18,170 nt of DNA from Methylococcales bacterium (GTDB lineage: Bacteria > Pseudomonadota > Gammaproteobacteria > Methylococcales > Methylomonadaceae): the NCBI GenBank assembly GCA_009692395.1, contig SHZG01000019.1, forward strand, positions 1 to 18,170, read 5' to 3'. Below, one piece after another: positions 15,420 to 18,170 of the stretch (its first letter is position 1; every line of letters begins with the position of its first letter). A program made the position numbers and the translations under genes. The notes beneath the pieces are model-generated. The model was not told where the DNA came from and did no database searches. It worked only from the letters and a program-made list of their open reading frames with translations.

Positions 15420-17018
15420 TTAACTGGTAATACGCGGTGTAGTTTGATTTGTCTTGAGATTCAGCGATAACAAGGGGCTAGTAAAGGCGGGTTGCGTTGT
15501 GGGTAATGATGACAAAATTGCCGTAGGCAGTGTTTTTTGCGCGTCATCCGCTTTTGCCCTTTGTTGCAATGGCGCGTTTAGCACACTGGGTTCAGCTAAA
15601 AACCGCTCAACATGATTAAGGTGTTGATGTAGCTGATTAGCATTAGTCGCAGGCATCAGCAAGGTAAAAGAATCATCGGTTTCTAGTGTTGGCTTGAGAT
15701 AACCAGGATTAAGCTGAACGAACTGCTCGTAACTGAGATTAGCCAGCTCGGCAATCGTAGAAAAATTCTTTTTCGACAAGTAAGCAATATCGAATTTGCG
15801 ATCCACTTTCACTTTAACAAAATAGGGTTCATTTCTAACCGCAGGTAACTTCAAACCATAAGTTGTTGGATTAGCAAAAATACTGGCTAACGCTAAGAAA
15901 CGCGGCACATACTGTTGTGTTTCTTCTGGCAAATGCAATGACCAATAATCAGTTCCTAATCCGTTGGCTCGATTACTGCTAATAGCATCATCCACCCTGC
16001 CGACACCACAATTATAGGCGGCTAAGGCAAGTAACCAATTACCATTGAAATGCCGTTTTAAATAAGATAAATAACGAATGGCTGCTTGTGTGGATGCTGC
16101 AATATCCAGCCGATCGTCATAGTATTCACTTTGTGCTAAATCGAGATCAAGTCCCGTGCTGGGAATAATTTGCCACAACCCTGCGGCACTTTTTGGGGAT
16201 TGTGCAGTTGGCTGATATGCACTTTCAACGATTGGCAATAGTGCTAGCTCAGCAGGCAAATGATTGGCACTTAGCCCACTGACAATATGATAAAGATAAG
16301 GGCGCGCACGCTCTGCGACTTGTTGTAAATAGGCAGGACGCTGTGAATACCACGCAATCTGTTTATTAATGCGCTCATTAACAAGTGTCTGTTTATTCGG
16401 AAGCGCATTTTCGCCACTATTGTTTTCCAGTAACGGAGGCAATGATTTTTGCTCCACACCTGTAGCAATAGTAGCGACTGTTTTTACTATGATTGGCGGG
16501 CGGTCTGTCGATGCGTTAGCATCCAGTTTATTGGTGTGTGGATGAAATTCAAGGCGAGTGCGGACGCGTATTGATGATACGCCAGTCGATTCTGGCTGTG
16601 CCTTATTGGCATAATCAACAATTTGTTTTTGTATCTCACTTGAAGCAAGACGTGACTTAACTTTTGTATTACCGTCTACGGGAGTCGCTGCATTTAACTT
16701 CATACGATTCGTATTGTCATGATGCAGTTCTGGTAACAGCGTCGTTTTGATTAATGCTGTTTTTGAGGGCTGGACTGAATTGGGCAACAGGTTTTGTGTG
16801 GATACGGGTGACATTTCACTCAGTGGTATCACACTAAATAGCGGGATTTGCATACCAGAACGAATACGCTCCCACACATCAACAGGGTCATGTACTATAT
16901 TTTTTCCATGCCCTTTTTTCCCGCTATGACTCTTAGCAGCACTCGCCAAAGATTCAATCGGATGCACTAACAATGACGCAGTAACCAGCGTCTTTAAAAT
17001 TAATGGTAATAATCGCAT
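15420..17018 (-). CDS. mltD: Membrane-bound lytic murein transglycosylase D-like
   Basis: MltD cleaves peptidoglycan glycan chains in the periplasm, making 1,6-anhydro-muropeptides. The 532-residue product has an N-terminal signal (hydrophobic 3-25, cleavage near SLASA) without a lipobox, unlike E. coli MltD. It then has the family motif DVWERIRSGMQIP (47-59), an unusually long polar spacer (about 61-210), ERINKQIAWYSQRPAYLQQVAERARPYLYHIV (from 215) and the SLT domain with LLPIVESAY (catalytic E265), SAAGLWQIIPSTG and AAYNCGVGRV (333-342). Residues about 400-457 resemble the post-SLT/LysM-like region (NPGY, LLMPA); only one such unit is visible and the C-terminus is Thr/Leu-rich. GGAAGG upstream of the ATG is a good Shine-Dalgarno. 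Confidence 0.9.
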   Translation of the reverse strand: MRLLPLILKTLVTASLLVHPIESLASAAKSHSGKKGHGKNIVHDPVDVWERIRSGMQIPLFSVIPLSEMSPVSTQNLLPNSVQPSKTALIKTTLLPELHHDNTNRMKLNAATPVDGNTKVKSRLASSEIQKQIVDYANKAQPESTGVSSIRVRTRLEFHPHTNKLDANASTDRPPIIVKTVATIATGVEQKSLPPLLENNSGENALPNKQTLVNERINKQIAWYSQRPAYLQQVAERARPYLYHIVSGLSANHLPAELALLPIVESAYQPTAQSPKSAAGLWQIIPSTGLDLDLAQSEYYDDRLDIAASTQAAIRYLSYLKRHFNGNWLLALAAYNCGVGRVDDAISSNRANGLGTDYWSLHLPEETQQYVPRFLALASIFANPTTYGLKLPAVRNEPYFVKVKVDRKFDIAYLSKKNFSTIAELANLSYEQFVQLNPGYLKPTLETDDSFTLLMPATNANQLHQHLNHVERFLAEPSVLNAPLQQRAKADDAQKTLPTAILSSLPTTQPAFTSPLLSLNLKTNQTTPRITS

Positions 17019-17658
17019 GATACACCTTCCATCTATTCAGTTATCGGTCGTTTTTAACCGATCAGAGAGCAATACGATTTCATACCACATCAGCCGCGCA
17101 TTGTGATAAATCAACTAAATCACAATAATCAAATGAGACCAGACTACTCGTCAAAATAACACTGACTAAACTCAAAAGTCACCCTCCATCGATAACCCAG
17201 AATTCAATGAATATCTTCAGCAAATAAGTTATTTTTTAAGTATTTACAACTTATCAACAACCTTCAATCGATACACTTTACCCTCTTTAGTCGATATTTC
17301 GTAGAAAAAATTCACTCAACACACTCACGTTACGCACAAGCAACACCCACGAAAAGCACAAAAACAAAGCACAGACTACCCATTTAATCGACAAATTAAA
17401 TTGTGTCATAACGGTTTTTCGATACCTTGCCCGTCTTTCGTAGGTAGCGCGTAACAGCCTGTTTTTCAAATTAGCCACTGTCACACAAACTTAAACAAAA
17501 CGTCATTTTTTTGTCACACCCGCATTCTACTCTTTGTCAAAAACAGCATGATAATAATAGAAAAATCGTGATTTTCACCACAAGTAAATCACGGTAGTTG
17601 CATCTTCGATGAGACAAAATGAAATTGCTTTATTCCATAACATAAATACGATGTCTTT
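17019..17658. other. Gene-poor divergent region between mltD and the PAP2 gene
   Basis: The 640-bp gap is AT-rich. I see an ATCGGT (17043-17048)/ACCGAT (17057-17062) hairpin in the mltD leader and an inverted repeat at 17567-17593. A loose plus-strand promoter candidate is TTGTCA (17534-17539), 18 nt, TAGAAA (17558-17563). A minus-strand frame at 17287-17484 would give a 65-residue basic protein with one membrane helix, but it needs a GTG start and shows no family resemblance, so it is not called. The region is long enough for an undetected small RNA. Confidence 0.5.
17567..17593. promoter_or_regulatory. Inverted repeat upstream of the PAP2 gene, possible operator
   Basis: CGTGATTT (17567-17574) and AAATCACG (17586-17593) are exact inverse copies 11 bp apart, ending 65 bp before the PAP2 start. 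The spacing suits a dimeric regulator or a leader hairpin. No regulator family can be named. Confidence 0.35.
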
Positions 17659-18026
17659 ATGTTCACTTGGCTAATAAACGTCAAGCTACATACCCCATTC
17701 ACTAGAATCTCTCGCGGTCTGTCTAAAACAGCCGATGGTCCGCTGTATGTTTTATTTGCAGTGCTATTGTGTAAATATCAAGGCATTAACAGTTCTTTTC
17801 TACACGCTATTTTATTGGCTTTTTTGATCGAACTACCCGTGTATTTTGTTTTGAAAAACAGTTTTAAACGTAACCGTCCTGCGGCAGCGTTAGAAAACTT
17901 TGTGAGTGTCATTATTCCGTCGGATAAATTCAGCTTCCCCTCTGTACACACCTCCGCTGCATTCATGATGGCAACTTTAATCAGTTATTTTTCTCCGCCG
18001 TTTATGGATAGTTCATTAATTTTTTT
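17659..18026 (+). pseudogene. PAP2-family phosphatase, truncated by an IS1-type insertion
   Basis: The reading frame starts MFTWLINVKLHTPFTRISRG, with several hydrophobic segments (about 28-38, 47-62, 100-122). It shows two of the three PAP2 motifs: KNSFKRNRP (K-x6-RP) and FPSVHTSAAF (PSGH-type). The third motif (SR-x5-H-x3-D), needed for catalysis, is missing because the IS left end begins at 18027; the last residues VVG and the stop codon come from the IS. About 122 residues of host sequence remain, against about 180-240 usual for the family. Intact members dephosphorylate membrane lipids such as undecaprenyl diphosphate or phosphatidylglycerol phosphate. The glycine of PSGH reads valine here, either a family variant or a further lesion. 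The remaining 3' part would lie beyond the element, outside the window. Confidence 0.8.
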
Positions 18027-18048
18027 GGTAGTGGGTTAAATCTGTGAT
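18027..18048. repeat. IS1-type left inverted repeat (IRL)
   Basis: This 22-bp terminus equals the inverse of 148-169 at 21 of 22 positions. It supplies the GTA GTG GGT TAA codons that end the truncated PAP2 frame. Confidence 0.8.
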
Positions 18049-18099
18049 GATAGATTAAAATCACGGGCAGAATAAAATCACACTTACCTAAAAGACCTT

Positions 18100-18170
18100 A
18101 TGAGCTGCTACCAAGAAATCACCTGTCCATTCTGTAAAAGTAACCAGATTGGCAAGTCAGGACGCAATGC
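18100..18170 (+). CDS. IS1-family InsA-type protein, N-terminal fragment
   Basis: ATG 18100 opens a frame reading MSCYQEITCPFCKSNQIGKS and continuing to the window edge, 23 full codons in all. The C-P-x-C pair followed by a K-x-G segment is the N-terminal zinc-finger start of InsA in IS1-family elements, where InsA binds the terminal repeats. The remaining cysteines, InsB and the frameshift signal lie beyond the window. Confidence 0.75.
   Translation, partial: MSCYQEITCPFCKSNQIGKSGRN

Larger units (their letters stand above)
18027..18170 (+). mobile_element. IS1-family insertion sequence, left end
   Basis: The element begins GGTAGTGGGTTAAATCTGTG at 18027, inside the PAP2 gene, and runs off the window. 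A 73-bp leader precedes an InsA-type reading frame. It has the same orientation as the element at 1-169 and nearly identical termini. The 9 bases before it (18018-18026) are AATTTTTTT, a plausible AT-rich target. Confidence 0.85.

Noticed and set aside
17249..17262. DnaA box / replication origin in the mltD-PAP2 gap
   Set aside because: A single TTATCAACA with a mismatch in a core position, and no cluster of boxes or origin genes.
17287..17484. 65-residue minus-strand frame with one membrane helix
   Set aside because: GTG start, no convincing ribosome binding site and no recognisable family; kept only as a remark in the intergenic entry.
1..18170. CRISPR array, tRNA, rRNA or phage cluster
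   Set aside because: No regularly spaced repeats, no tRNA cloverleaf or rRNA sequence recognised, and no phage structural or integrase genes found.

Overview
The window looks like chromosomal DNA of a moderately AT-rich gammaproteobacterium. The evidence is the gene order hisC - tyrA/aroA (fused) - cmk - rpsA - ihfB, an argS gene followed by an FtsN-like SPOR gene, an LptM-like lipoprotein directly before lysA, and a YaiL-type DUF2058 protein. The fused prephenate dehydrogenase/EPSP synthase is known from Pseudomonas and Acinetobacter. A Thiotrichales or Methylococcales relative would fit the composition and gene style, but that is only an impression; the sequence does not fix the genus.

Layout. 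Positions 1-169 are the right end of an IS1-family insertion sequence (transposase C-terminus and right inverted repeat). Positions 228-6437 are a minus-strand block: hisC, the tyrA-aroA fusion and cmk overlap or touch and probably run from a promoter near 6540-6512. After weak and strong terminator-like hairpins come rpsA and ihfB. Positions 6438-6939 are non-coding and hold a 139-bp MITE-like inverted repeat with REP-type TTCGACAAGCTC cores. Positions 6940-7493 are a broken gene for a Cys/His (NlpC/P60-like) amidase-type protein, followed by an intact small exported protein (7560-7937). The DNA translocase gene ftsK runs on the plus strand (8220-10526) and converges, over a symmetrical hairpin, on a minus-strand run argS - SPOR - lptM - lysA - yaiL - Cys-rich protein (15266-10564). 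mltD lies upstream of argS on the same strand. A 640-bp gene-poor gap separates mltD from a divergent PAP2-type phosphatase gene, which is cut by a second IS1-family element whose left inverted repeat starts at 18027.

Functions. The left block serves aromatic amino acid synthesis (transamination, prephenate dehydrogenation, EPSP synthesis), pyrimidine nucleotide supply (CMP kinase), translation (S1) and DNA architecture (IHF beta). The right block joins cell-envelope and division functions (FtsK, SPOR/FtsN-like, LptM, MltD) with lysine/meso-DAP metabolism (LysA) and arginyl-tRNA charging.

The most notable points are: two IS1-family ends with 21/22 matching inverted repeats in the same orientation, bracketing a 17.9-kb segment; the IS-truncated PAP2 gene; the amidase pseudogene with two visible lesions next to an intact exported protein; an apparent insertion of about 27 residues in the EPSP synthase domain; and a spacer of about 150 residues inside MltD. 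I did not find a clear-cut new defence or biosynthetic system.
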